A DNA stretch of 64,000 nt from Neurospora tetraspora (Eukaryota > Ascomycota > Sordariomycetes > Sordariales > Sordariaceae): contig NW_026944388.1 in NCBI RefSeq assembly GCF_033439725.1, forward strand, positions 806,001-870,000, written 5' to 3'. The translations under genes were made by a program, and so were the position numbers. The notes beneath the pieces were generated by a model that was not told where the DNA came from, did not search any database, and saw nothing but the letters and a program-made list of their open reading frames with translations. Shown piece by piece: positions 33,038-46,100 of the stretch (positions within the stretch are counted from its first letter, which is position 1; each line of letters starts with the position of its first letter).

Positions 33038-36000
33038 GATGCGATCCGAAGTCTTGTCGTCTTGATGATACTCGTCGAGATGTGATGACTCGGCTGAGGC
33101 TACTCAAGGATGGAATCTTTTGAATCCGAGGGCTCTGGTGCTTCCAGCCTTACTGATACTGGCGAAAGCAGCTGACGGGGCGGTAGGTTCGGTCGTGGGC
33201 GTATGTAAGTCGGCACCCAAGAAGCGATTATGGTATCGAAGGGGTTGATTATTGCACTGTTGGCGAATTATGACTTGGTAGATGAAACCTCGAGTGGTCT
33301 ATCGAATACAACGTCTGGCTCTGTACGAAGTATATGGCATATGTGCTGTATCAGAAGAGTAGGCGTAAGTTGGTACTCATACAGAAAATGAATGGGCTCA
33401 TGATGTTTGACGGTTGATGGTAACAGGGAAGGGGGATTGTTTTGGATAGGAGGAAGATGAGAAGAGCCGATAGAGATTATTTTGGTAGGGAAAGGACCCC
33501 TATGCCTTGGGCGATCGGGATAGTAACAGAGATTCGGATTGGGCAAGCACGGGTATGATGAAGATAGGGTGCATATCATATGCAAAGGCTCGGGCTGCAG
33601 TTTACGGATTGGAGCTCTGACCCGACATGCAGGAATATGGTGAAGTCCGGAAGTAGACAATACAGCCCAGAAAGTACCTTTATGGCGAAGGGCATGGATA
33701 ACTCCGGACCTCGAGGTCGAACCTTGGAGGCGCGGCCGCCAGTGGTGGGATGGACGACGACACTTGAAGCTAGCACTGGCTGGGCAAGAACCGGCGAGAT
33801 TCGTTCGCAGTAGCAGAGGCAGTGAGGTGCACTCTGTATGGTGATTCACAGAAGGAGTATGGCGTGAGAGTAACGGAATAAGTTGTGAATGGTAACAGAA
33901 AAGATAATGTGTGTCATGATCTGTGGAAAGGCTGGAGGGAAATGAAGATCGGGCACGGAGACAAGATGAGGTGGGGCGATGAGAAGGAGACACAAGAAGA
34001 GCGACGGAAGCGTTCCACATGAAGACGGCGCAGGATGGGGCGAACCCAAGGGCAACTACTGCCCTTGAGCCTCTCACTTCCTGTCGCGCCTGTCCGCCTG
34101 GGCAGTCTTGACACCGGCATCCGGACTCGGGGGTCTAGACCGGGAATGCCGACGGGAGGTGGCCGGTAGTCGTCGGTAGTGGAGCTGGGCAGCGGCGGAG
34201 AGCAACGACGTTTCCTCCTCGTCGAAAGATCGGATAAAATAAAGTGTGGGGGGCGGGGAACTTTTGCACTTACCATACAGGTAGGTAGGCCGAGGGTCCG
34301 TCCAAAAGGTGTGGTGTATACCTCTAAGTCGTGGACAAGAAGAGAAACAGATCTCTGAACGAAGACCACCTGAATGTTTATAAAACGGGTTGCCCCCTTC
34401 GAAATGAAACTGTTTGGCAATGCAGTGTCGGCTGAGGTTGCAGTCTCAGACGTTAGAGACGTACAAAGTGAAAACCGGGGTAGGTACGGTAGCAAGGTAC
34501 GTGGTGGTGGTGGTCCAGGCCAGGGTGCTATGTAGCAGCCAACGAGAAGTGAAGTGGTTCTTGACAGTGGCAGCAGGCAGTACCTCTTCCTCTATATGTA
34601 TGTCCAGAGCGACGGGCCTTGGTAAGCCCGATCGCTGTTGGTGAGAATATGCGACCCGAAAGGAACAGTGTATGTTGGCGAGTGGGTAAAGGAGGGTGAA
34701 GAATCAATCAGGGCATGGATGTGCTTTATAGACAAGGGAAGTGGAAGAAAAGGAAGAGGACAGAGCTCCAGGGCGCAGGACGGAACTAAGGCGGCGTACG
34801 CAGCGTGGCCGACCGAGTTGGACGGAATGGAATAAAGCCAGCTTGGTGCGAGTGCGTGCCCTTGGTGCAGCAGAGTGCCTTAACTCCTGTAGAACATCCA
34901 AGGCAGCTCCTCATTGAGTTGTATGTATACCTATGTTCCTTGGCCTGAATGTACGCGTACGTGGTGAGGTGCTGGGCTTGGTGAGTGGACAGTTGGAGGC
35001 GGACGTCGTCGAGACGTTTGGGACCTGGCGCGAGGGATGAACCAGGGTGTGGTGGACTGCACGCACGCAATGTGGGCTGGGGACGCTCCTTCCTGGGAGG
35101 GGACCAGTTTGGGAGTATAGGACTAGCCGCGAACAGGGCGGGCGTGCTGCGGAGCGGGGATCGCCCAAGATATAGGGAGAGCAGTGCCCGTGCCTGGTCG
35201 ATAGTACACGCCAGGGATACACGGGGTTTTGCCCTGAAAATCAACCTTTTTTGTTACCGTTTTATGTTACCAACCTAACGGCATCCAACAAAGTGGTCCA
35301 ACTTGTCCCTCGTGCCGTGCTTTGCTGATGGCGGGGCCTGCGCGCTCGGCATAAAACAAGTCGTAAACAGTGGCTCAGTGGCAAGTCGGAGCTTTCTTGG
35401 AAGAAAGATCTATGCGGACGTATATGGTATAACAATCATGAAGAAATATCAAGTCGAGGTTCCTGTCAATGTTAGGTCTTGCAGTCGGGTTGGTGTTTGG
35501 TGGTGTTTTTCGGTTAGTGCCGACAGTGGAGCTTTAGCTCCCTTGTTACAGTTACATAGTTACAGGGTTCAAGTCCGGGTTCAAAGGGGCGCATGTCCGT
35601 GCCTGACAATCTTCCTTGATCCGGACCTCCAGCCGGCATGCAGCGAGCGTGACAACCTCCAAGCTTCGAATCTGTCGACGAAATCCAACTCAACAAGATA
35701 CCATGTATTTCTGGCTACTGCCAGGTCTTTAGACGCAACAGACGATAAAGCCGGCACAAGATGGGCCCACCTGTGATGATGGCGCTTTCGCTCTTTGTGT
35801 GCGGCTGGCACATATACCTTGCGCCTGATGTGGGGAGAGAGGGACGAAGAGGGGCGAAAGGGGCTCTTCGATGGCTAACGGGTTCAATATGTGTGTTGGT
35901 ACGCACCTGGCATATTTCTGATATCGCACATTCGAACGGTCGGCGACGGTAAGACGGAGGCAATATGACGTCGATAACGCAAGGCTGGGGGAAATGGCCA

Positions 36001-39000
36001 CAGAATTTGGTGGACTTCTTCTACTACCCAGTGGTGTTGTCGAGATGTGGTTCCGTCAGCCTGTTCAAGATGGTTACTGCTGGTTTAGCAATTGTCTGTC
36101 CACTTATGGATGGCTCTTGCCTTCCAGGTTGTAAAAGATACCTATCTATCCGGATAGGGATGGGACGGTTGGACAGCCTTGGGCCGTAGGCGGTATGGTG
36201 TTGGTCGCTGGCACAATCTGTTGGTCTCGGCCCTTACAAGTAGGTACTTTGAAAATCTGCTCACAACTCCTGTGGTATAATCAAGGTTGCCAGATTCTCG
36301 CCAAACCAGAGCAGCCAGACACAACTCGTCAAATGGTCGAAAGAGACGAAGCAGGAAACGGCAGCGGCATACCATCACGTAGGCTGTCGTAACGCAGCAT
36401 TGTTGCGGTGTCACCAAACCGGACGGCTTCGGTTACTTGCTGGTCTACAGTCCTGCAAGACTATCGGATACCCTTTGATTTCGTTGGCCAAGAAAAAAAA
36501 TCCGCTCACGACATCCAGCTTGTCACTCCAGCAGCAGTACACGCGTGTCGAAAGTCGGTAGAGGAAACTTGGCTGATCTCAGTCAACACTTGCGCGCAGG
36601 TGTGTTGTGACGATGACTTCGAGAGCCAGGAAATGGAAGGGTCTTGCTGATTTTGCCCTTGCCGGTGCTGGTGATGGTGCTGGTGCTAGTGTAAAAAAGA
36701 CTGTCTACGGCGTTGGTTCACAATAGTGACTATTGACTTTCTTTTCCGAGCTCGCGGCAATCTGCGTATTGTTTGTCGTTAGTGTTCTCTTAGCGCTTTG
36801 CTCCAATTTTACCCGTTATGTTTGCCATGTATCGCCGGGATTAAGGATGAAGCGAGGAATCTGCCAACCGACGGACATCAAGTGTATGTAACATGGTCGA
36901 CTATGGCTCTGTTAGATGTTGGCTCTTTAACTGAATGACAACAGTATTGCCGCAAAACTGTGAGCTGGTTTACAGCGACAAAGGGGTGGACGAGAAACCA
37001 ACGACAGCAATGTTCAAGTATACAGGCGAATTGCCTCTGCAGTTCTGATAATTTATTGGTAATAATGCTAATTGCCAGACTCATTGTCACCCACTAATTT
37101 TCCTTCATCAAGTTCCCAAGTCGACCGATCACAGATTCCTTATGGTGAGTGATGGAGTATCTTCCCATGCCCTATACGAACAATGAAGAAGACCACTTTT
37201 AGATAGAGGCCAGGGGCCTTGACTTGGGTAAAAGATGAGCTTGACATCGGCCGGACGGACGTGGTTGACTAGGGTGGTCCAGTCTCGTAACTAGTTATAG
37301 ATATGTTACCTACGTATTGAGCAGGATCTGGCATGAAGATAACACAAATGGCTGTTGACATGCAGCAGTCAAACTAGTCAAGTTACAACATATTCCGTGA
37401 ACTGTTGTGCTATGCGGGACTGACTGCCGGTCCTCAGAAGGCCACCCACCCTCAACCATCCGATGGTATGAAGGGAAACGACTGTTGAGAGACACCAAGA
37501 GATTGTCTTATGCTCCCAAAGATCACATATAGTAGGAGACGACCTACACGCAAAACCGCGTCCCAAAGTGTAAAGCAAGGGATGAGGGGTTGCTGTCAAG
37601 GTTTCGTCGTTGGAGGAATGCCCTTTGTCTGTCCTCACCCACCAACTCCGCCTAAGATCAGGGGGAGGGAAAATACCGAGGATATGTGAAAGGCGCATGT
37701 CTCGCTGCTATCCCCAACATGCAGACTGGGGTTCCCGTTACCCTTTGTATACATCGCATTTGCTGTTTCATAAATGGGCGTCGTTTGTGACACCCGTCGG
37801 TCTCGATTCGAACGGGAAAACAAAACGACCTCGGGCACCAACCGGACTGGAGAAAAGATGGTACACCCTCAGTACGTACGGGAGCCCTGGTCTGCATGGA
37901 ATGCGCAAACCATTGTCAGGCTACTGTTGTAAGGTAGGTAAGTTAAAAAGAGCTGCAAACTGGTCCAGGATTGCCGTCTGGTACACTCGTTGCTGCTAAA
38001 AGCTTGGGAAGATGGCAGGATGCGCCATGATGGTCCTTGGGTATGTTGAGGTTGGCAATGTCTCAGCTTGCGCAACTCGGGAAAGCCCGCAAGAATGGCG
38101 CATGCACATCACTGCTCAGAGTGATGGCTCATCGGGAGTGCAAGATATGGTTTGTCGATCGATATGCGTGCGGATGCTGTACACTAGTTGGCACTAGGCT
38201 GAACCAGGGTAAGTGTTTTGAACCGTTGTTAGTATCACCAACTCACTCTTGCCAGGGATTGAAAAGATTGGTAGATCCTCCTCCGCTTCAGCGGCCGATG
38301 CCAACAAGCAGTTCTTCGAGTCGACAAGGCCAACCGCACCCGCCCTTTGCGACACCTTATTCCGCCACTCCTGGCGCCAGCACTCGGTTGCGAGCAACTC
38401 TCATCCGGCTCCGAGCCAATCTCCAACTCACTACTAACGCTCACTGGTGCGAAGGCACGCACAGCGAGTCGCATAGGAGAGACCAAAGGGAGTACGTGAA
38501 TATTGTTCTTGTGAGCATATCCGCCAGAAACACCCCTTCCCGTCGTCATCGTTCCCACGTTCTCGGAGGCCGAATTAATTTGGTTCGCCCACGTTTCAAA
38601 GAGACCTTGAACGTTGGCGCCATGCCAACCGACGTACCGGCTCGCGGAAACCCAAGCCGAATACCAGATTCTAGAATCGATATCCCGCCCAGACGAGCTG
38701 TGTCAAGAACCCAACACTGGCTGGAGAGAAGGGCACGGCGTACTTTGATATGAGTGGAAACATGGCAATAGTACACCCTACTGCTCATGTGACTAGAAAC
38801 GTTCGCCCTGTTGCTCCGGTACATGAACTTTTGGCGTCTCACAAGAGGAAAGTGGCAATCTCCAAGTGGTCTGAGAGCATATTGTTGTCTTGAACCCTCC
38901 AGTCATTGAGCTTTGACACGGTCGCCTGCAGTCAAAAGGCCGTCTGCCTGACAATCTGCTCCAACAACTACGGTAGGACCGCATGTCGTTACGGTGCCAA

Positions 39001-41058
39001 GCGGCTCCGGGGCCGGCAGCGGGAATCTGACATTTCCTCTTGAGTTTGCCGGATCTTGCTAGAGTTTTTGGTTGGTGCGGTCCTCCTAGCCATGCCTCAC
39101 TCGAGATTCGAGAACGCCGGCCAGCCAACCCAACTCATCGTAGCGCTGCGAAGATGAGAACATGGCGAAAATTGGTCGCAGGAACACTTGTTCACGGTGA
39201 GAGAAGACAGTTGCCAAGGCTTGCAATTATCCAAGAACCGCTTCGAGAATCTTCAGGTCTGGCAAAGTGCGACAGACATCGGGGCTCTGGCAAAGTGTTT
39301 GTTGTACCAAGTAGTATGGTGATGGATTGCTTGTCGAGTGTCGTGTGTGGCTCGCCAGATGGAGCACAGAGAGATGCGGGGGAATGGTGAAGAAAGACTG
39401 ATGATTGGGTGTCGCAGTACCGCGAAGCTGCAGCCTTAACGATTTAGTGATCGGAACGGCGCCTGTTCGTCGGCATCAACCGAGCGCTGAGTGAGCTCTG
39501 GACGTTGTGATCATGGTAAGCACGAAGCGGCGCCGTGATGCAAGTGCGTCAGAACTGGAAGAAACATCGTTGTCGACTGCGGTGCTGGCAGAAAGGAGGC
39601 GATACGCCGAGCAGAAGGAGAGTGAGAAAAGAAAGAACGAAAAAGACAAACTAAACAACACCGACAGATCTGGACGAATCAATGTCATTTCTCATCTCTG
39701 CAGCAGAGGACGGGAGTTGTTTCTGGCGGTTGCAACTGGCTTCACTCGATGAAGCCCGGGCCTGTCTGTGTGCTCCCTCGGTGATGAAGCAAATGCACTG
39801 GAATTGTGACGAGACATTGACAAACCTCTTCACAGCCAAACGAGCGCCCTCATCTCAGCAAAATGTGGCACACATTGCAATGCTGCATTGCGCATTGTCA
39901 TTGCAATCTTGGGGAGAGCCGAATCGAGCACAGGCCATGGTTCGTTTCCCTTTCCATTTTCCGTCCATTTTCCAAAATTCCTTCCTTTCCGGTTCTGAGA
40001 GTGGCCCGTCCACACCCTGCGACCCAAAAACAGAACAACCCCAAATGGGCCCTTGGCGGCAATCACAAATTGGACCCGCCCTCATCGACCGCCTGCCATT
40101 ATCATTGGACAGCGCCCGTATTGGGCGGGGCCGTCATCCCAATCTCGAAAGCGAATGGAGCGCGAACGGCGTGCTCTGGTTGGCGCCCTGGATGAGCTTT
40201 TGAGCGGCCCCTGCTTTTGGAAAAAGAGCCTGTTCCTGTTTGGGCTATAGCTCCTTTTCTTTCCCCAGCTCCCCCTGACGGATGGAGCCCTGCGAGCCCA
40301 CCAGATCCCACACGCGAGCCCGTTGCGGCCAGTCAAGCACAACGGCCAGGGCAGGATGGCACCCAGGAGGACCCAGGAGTCGTGGGAGGTGTGCCGGGAT
40401 GGAGTCAGGTAAAGCCTGTGCTGGGTGTGCTAGGCCTTCTGGACCGCCAACGCCCGTCTTGTCGCTCGCTCTCTTGAACCGGCCGGGTCCTTCTTCTCCT
40501 CTTTCGCTTTCCCCAACTCGTCCATCTCAGCTTCTTCAACCAAACACCAAACCATCGTCGGCATCAACGGTCTAGGGGACTGCACTTTGTCATTCTTTCT
40601 AACAAACCCATTCCTTCTTTCACAACCCCCTTGGTTTCGACTTCACTCTCTTAGTCGACTCCGTCCAGTCTTTTTTCCCTTTTCACGCAGATCCCCACCG
40701 ACCACGACGCTGTTTGGACAAGACGATATATCTTGGGTAGATTCTTGATACGGCCATCCCTTGCGTACGTCTTAACTTAACCTCTTCATAGCAGTCCCAG
40801 GAATGGCAAGGAGACTATGGACAACACCAAGCTTGCAATCCTTTGTTGGTCAAATGAGATGGGACAAGTTGCTAACAGTCTGGTCTACAGATCCAGAATC
40901 CCGGTATATCCATCGTTTATAGCCTTTGAAGAAGCATTATCGAGTTTCACGACCAATCTTACACCGACGACATTCGTTCTACCAAGCGTACATACATACG
41001 TACACTACAAACCACCACATATAAACCACACTCTTTACATACATACACAAACGTCAAA
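33038..41058. other. 8-kb region without a convincing gene
   Basis: The left part (33038 to about 34500) is probably the promoter and leader of the minus-strand Puf gene. Through the rest there are scattered short open frames but no family match. An intron-like signal (GTAAGT to GCCAG, 38209-38255) would join two short frames near 38043-38437, but this is weak. Near 40080-40160 a GC-rich patch carries inverted CCAAT boxes (ATTGG) and a GGGCGGGG motif, suggesting a promoter, perhaps for the 41059 gene. A GGTGCT-type repeat occurs near 36663-36690. Non-coding transcription is possible. Confidence 0.5.
40765..40890 (+). other. Possible 5' UTR intron of the membrane-protein gene
   Basis: A donor GTACGT (40765), a branch-like GCTAAC near 40871 and an acceptor CTACAG ending at 40890 lie upstream of the ATG at 41059. 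The arrangement fits a leader intron of about 126 bp. Transcript data would be needed to confirm it. Confidence 0.4.
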
Positions 41059-41610
41059 ATGGAGTCGCTCACAAGCTTTGTTCGCCGCACCGTCGACGAT
41101 GAGTCGCATAATGACAGGCTTGTCAACCTAATGATCGCCCTGCTGGTGCTCGTCTTTTGCGCCCTTCTGTCAGTCACCATTCTCTTGCTCCTCAAGAGAA
41201 TCAAGCAAAAGACCCCCGGGCACAACGAGAGTCTTCCTCAGTACCACGACGAGCAGAAACGTTCCAGTAATCACCGACGTCTTACGATCTCGACCGGGCC
41301 CGGCGCCCCCCGGTCCAGCGTCATCGTCTTCAAGGACGGACAGCCCATGCTGGCCAACCCCTCTTCCCCTCCTCACTCGCCCGACAACGTTCCCGAAATC
41401 CACATTACGTTCCCGGATGAGCAGGATGACCAAGGCCGCCGCCGCAGCGGTCGTGTCCTCGTTGTCAGACTCGGAGAGTCGACCAACTCCATTGGCCTCG
41501 AGCCCCGCCAGGATGAGCAGCTCCCCGCCTATGAGAAGGAAAGCAACTCGCAATTTGTCTCGGTCGATATCGAAAAGATCGGCGGTCTCAAGGAGAAGGA
41601 GTACCGTTAA
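41059..41610 (+). CDS. Small single-pass membrane protein, unknown function
   Basis: Intronless gene for 183 aa with an A-rich start context (GTCAAAATGG). One strong membrane segment is visible at about residues 22-45 (VNLMIALLVLVFCALLSVTI), followed directly by KRIKQK. The positive-inside rule therefore suggests an external N-terminus of about 20 residues and a cytosolic tail. The tail is polar and Pro/Ser-rich, with possible PPxY-like or acidic sorting motifs (LPQYHDE, QLPAYEKE), and it ends in KEKEYR. The two L-P-x-Y sequences could recruit a WW-domain ubiquitin ligase, but that is conjecture. There is no recognised domain. The body uses C-ending codons like the neighbouring genes, supporting that it is coding. 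Confidence 0.75.
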   Translation: MESLTSFVRRTVDDESHNDRLVNLMIALLVLVFCALLSVTILLLLKRIKQKTPGHNESLPQYHDEQKRSSNHRRLTISTGPGAPRSSVIVFKDGQPMLANPSSPPHSPDNVPEIHITFPDEQDDQGRRRSGRVLVVRLGESTNSIGLEPRQDEQLPAYEKESNSQFVSVDIEKIGGLKEKEYR

Positions 41611-43105
41611 AGTGTAGATATAAACGGCACAACATAAAAGAAAAACCGACCTGGCAAATTGAAGAGCTCGCTGTGCTCCTTTCTTTCTTTTCGGCACATG
41701 AGGCTGTTGGAGTTCGCTGTTGCATTGATGACTTTTTCTTTTCAAGTTACGGAGTTTCAAGGCGTGTACAGGAAACATGGGACACTACCGCACGGCGAGA
41801 GCTGTTTACTTCTTTCTACATTTCCAAGGAAAAAGTCTGATTCCGCGCGCTGGACGAGGCTTGCCCGCCAGAGGGGCGTTCGAAAGAGATGGGATAATGC
41901 ATCTGGGGAGAGGCAGGCCTGAAAGCATCACAGCACATATTGGTCTCCCGGATGCCCCTGTACATTGTGTACATATTAGCCACGCCGCAACTTCGGCCCC
42001 GCAGTCCTGACTTGGGAGGTTCTCTGTTGACGGATCTTGTGGGAAAAGAAAGCGGGCAATTTCAATTGCGACGTGTTTTATCATTGGGAAAGCGAGAAGT
42101 TGGAAAAGAGTGGTTGACATGGCTACCTCTTTACCTTGTGCATGCATCATCGCTATTCTAGTATTGTGTAATTTCTATTCGAGGCTCTGTCACTTGGCCG
42201 AGCTTTTTAACGTCTCCTTTGTTCAACTAACTACCACATAGAGATGATTCAAAGATCAGGACCACTAGAGAAAAAAAGGCTCGCAAAACGCAGCCACGGA
42301 GGGTTCTCATTTTCTTGTATATACTTATTCATTAGACCCGGATGGCCTTTCATAAATATACCCTACTCTGCCTCCGCAAAGACAGACCTTGATCAAGTTG
42401 AAACTTGCAGTGACAGCTTCTTCCATGAAGCTTTTGGCTCGCAACTCAACGGATCCTGCACCAGAAGACTGACTCGGAAGTGTGTGGGGATATATCGGGA
42501 TGGAAGCATTGAAGGGTTAGGGTTTAAGCAGCGATGCTAGCACATGCCCCGAGACCAATCTCACGACTCCCGTCTACGGAGGCGTCGGCCGGTGAAGTGT
42601 GGGGAAGCTGTTGCATCAATTGCTGGAGGGGACGTGACGGAATAATGCAATTGAACTTTCCATCTTGAACCATTGCAATTGACGCGTTGTTCCTTTTTGT
42701 TGTTGATACACACCCATACTCCCACCATACATATCTCTCGTGATTGGAGCTTCCTGCACCTCATCATCGACGGCTCCACGCTTCGCTCTTTGATCCATTG
42801 ACATTTACCTAAACAACCCCACAGTCCCCAACACCGTCGGCAGCGAAATACGGCACCGAGACCGGGACACCGACACCGACACTCCTTTCGCGGCCTTCCC
42901 ACCACCGGGACACGGGACTTACGTCGCTCATTCCATTAATATTCGAACTGAACCGGACAAGAATCCCACTGACTACAACTTTCGCCGTCTCAAGCGCTCT
43001 TCCTCCCCGGGCTTCCGAGTCCATCACTCTCCGTCCGCCCCACCGCGCGCCGCCCCTCGGGCTCTCCTCCTCCTCTCCCTTCCTTCCCTCACCGGGGCCG
43101 CCACG
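41611..43105. other. Intergenic region and leader of GPI13
   Basis: No gene is supported. From about 42800 the sequence is C-rich and lacks clear repeats, fitting a 5' UTR for the gene starting at 43106. Confidence 0.5.
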
Positions 43106-46100
43106 ATGCCGCCGCCGACAAAACCGACATCGAAGAAACCCCCGCCGCAGTCGCAGACGGAATACCAGGCAATTGCTGCCAAGTTCGCCGCCGCGAAGCG
43201 TGCAAAGGAAGCGCAAGATGCGGCAAAGGCACGAACAGCTGGAGTAGCGAAAGCGGCAGGCGGTGAAGCCACCAAGAAGGAGCAACAAGAGTTAAAAGAC
43301 CGGGTCAGTCTGGCCGACAAGCAGCGCGCAGCCCTCGAGGCCCGGCGCAAGTCGAGCTTCGAGGCTCGCTGGCTATGGACTGTTGGCTTCTGGGTCTGGA
43401 TGCTGTTGATCCACGTTGTCGGCATTGCCTACTTCACCAGCGGCTTCCTCCTGACCCGCCTGGTGCTGGATGACAAGTCCGTGTGCGACGCGCCGCCGAC
43501 TTTGAATACTAGCACCACCAACGGGGTCGTGGATATTCTGCCGAACTGGAAGGGCAAGGGAACAGTGGACGGAGGCTGCTGGCACCCCAAGACCTTCGAC
43601 CGAGCCGTGGTTGTCGTGGTCGATGCGTTGCGCTACGACTTTACCGTCCCCGTCAAGGACGACGCCCCCTTCCACAATGCGTTCCCCTTCATGTACGATA
43701 CCGCCCTGGCCTCGCCCAACAACGCCATGCTCAGGCCGTTCATCGCCGATCCCCCGACCTCAACACTCCAGAGGCTCAAGGGCCTGACTACGGGCACGTT
43801 GCCCACCTTTGTGGATGTTGGCAGCAGCTTTGCCGGTACCGCCATCGAGGAGGATAACCTGCTTATGCAGCTCCGGGACGCCGGCAAGCGCCTCGCCCAC
43901 CTCGGAGATGACACGTGGGAGTCGCTCTTCCCCGGCTACTTCCAGGCCAACTTGAGCCGGGCCTACGACAGCTTCAACGTTTGGGACTTGCACACGGTTG
44001 ACAATGGCGTTATCGAACACATCTTCCCCCTGATGAAGCGCAAGGGCGAGTGGGATGTCGTTGTTGCCCATCTTCTCGGTGTTGACCACGCCGGCCACCG
44101 CTACGGACCCGACCACCCCGAGATGGCCAAGAAGCTACAGCAGATGAACACGTTTATCAAGGATCTAGCGTCCAACATTGACGATGACACTCTGTTGATC
44201 GTCATGGGTGACCATGGTATGGACAGCAAGGGAGATCATGGCGGGGAGAGCGAGGATGAGGTCGAGGCTGCTCTGTGGATGTACTCTCCCAAGCCCGTGT
44301 TTGGCAGGACCAAGCCCGAGTATGTCACTCCCCCGGCCACCGCCAAGACTCGCCCCGTCAACCAGATCGACCTCGTCCCGACTCTGGCGCTGCTCATGGG
44401 TATCCCCATTCCTTACAACAACTTGGGTCACCCGATCGAGGAGGCCTTTGTTGGTCCTCGCGGCACTGCCTGGGACAACTTGGCTGCTGCGGAGCGCATG
44501 GCTGCCGCTGGCATCAAGCGTTACCAGACGTCGTACTTCTCTGCCCGCGGAATCGAGCAGGCTACGACCCCCGGTTCGCCCGCTGATTTGTGGGATAAGG
44601 CTGAGGCTTTGGTTCCCAAGGGCAAGGTCAAGAAGGGCCACAGCTGGGAGTCTGTGTTCTCGGCCTATGCCGAGTATCAAAAGGAGACTCTGGACTACTC
44701 CAAGAGCCTTTGGGCCAGGTTCGATGTCAAGAGCATGATCATTGGCATTAGCATCATGGCGTCCGGCGTCATTGCTCTTCTTGTCTACATCAACAAACGT
44801 TCCGAAGACGACGACGTCTTGGTGATCGAGGACTCCGAGCTTGAGAATGCCGAGAAGAGCCTGGAGCTACAGGGTATCACCGCTGACGAAGGCCAAAACC
44901 TTGAGAAGCGTCTGGTCCGTGCCGCCATGCTGGGAGCCCTGCCGGGCTTCTTCGGCGGACTTCTGCAATCCTACCTGTCTGGTAATGGCGATTGGTATCG
45001 CGGTTCGGCCATCGGTGCGTTCACCAGTGTCGCAACCGTCTTGGTCGCTCTTTACGATGCAGAGGGTTCCTATTTTAACGTCCTCCCTACTACTCTTTGG
45101 GGCTGGATGGCCGTGGTCTTTACCATCAGCCAGTCTATCGGCTTCGCCTCCAACTCGTACACCATCTGGGAGGACTCGATCCAGCTCTTCCTGATGACCA
45201 CCTTCGGTCTCGTCACGGCCGTCTCTGCTTTCCGCATGGAATCGCTTCCGGACCGGTACATGACCATCTACCACTCCATCCTCTTCGTCCTGCTCGGCCG
45301 GCTCGCCTCCTTCTCCAAGCTCTGCCGCGAGGAGCAGATGCCGTACTGCACGTCGACGTACTACGCCAGCGCCACCTCCTCGACCTCGGCCCCCTGGCAA
45401 CTAGCCATCCCCTTCATCGCCGTCATGATCCTCCCCTCCATCATCAAGGCCTACCTCGCGCCCTCCAAGTCCTACGAGGGTCTCGCCCCGACCTGGATCG
45501 GCTACGTCTTCCGCGCCGGCCTCTTCTTCTCAGCCATCTACTGGGTCCTCGACGCCGCCGACAACGGGCAATGGCTCTCCTCTCTCTCCTCCTCCTTGTC
45601 CTCCTACCTCCCCTCCTCCGCCTCCGACGCCCTCTCCTCCCTCCCCCCTCTCCCCGACAAGGCCCTCAAGACCCTCTCCGTCTACACCGCACAAATGATC
45701 CTCGGCCTCGCCCTCGTCGCCGGCTCCACCGCCTTCGTCTGGGCGCCCCCTTGCATCTCCATCGTCACCACCACTCTCCGTAACTCTCCCAACAACCCGC
45801 TCGCCGCCATCCCCGGCGCCGCGGAACAAACCGCCCAAGTCACCGTCTTGGGGTACGGCAACGCCCACGGCGCTCGCTACCTTTTACTACCACTCAACTT
45901 CTTCGTCGCCCTCTTTTTGGTCTCCAAACCCATGGGCGCGGGAGCGCTAGCCCTAACCCTCTGGCAATCCCTCTCCCTCCTCGAGATCCTCGATTTACTC
46001 AATCTCCCAATCGGCTCCAACCCCATCGGCCCCGTCATGCTCGCTCTCCTGGGCCAAAACGCCTTTTTCAAGACGGGCCACCAAGCCGTTTTGTCTTCCA

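Noticed and set aside
35565-35585. A B-box-like GGGTTCAAGTCC, suggesting a tRNA.
   Set aside because: No A box, acceptor stem or anticodon arm can be folded around it.
38037-38753. A 238-codon plus-strand frame.
   Set aside because: The initial codon is TTG, and the frame crosses an apparent short intron. I kept only the weak spliced alternative as a low-interest observation.
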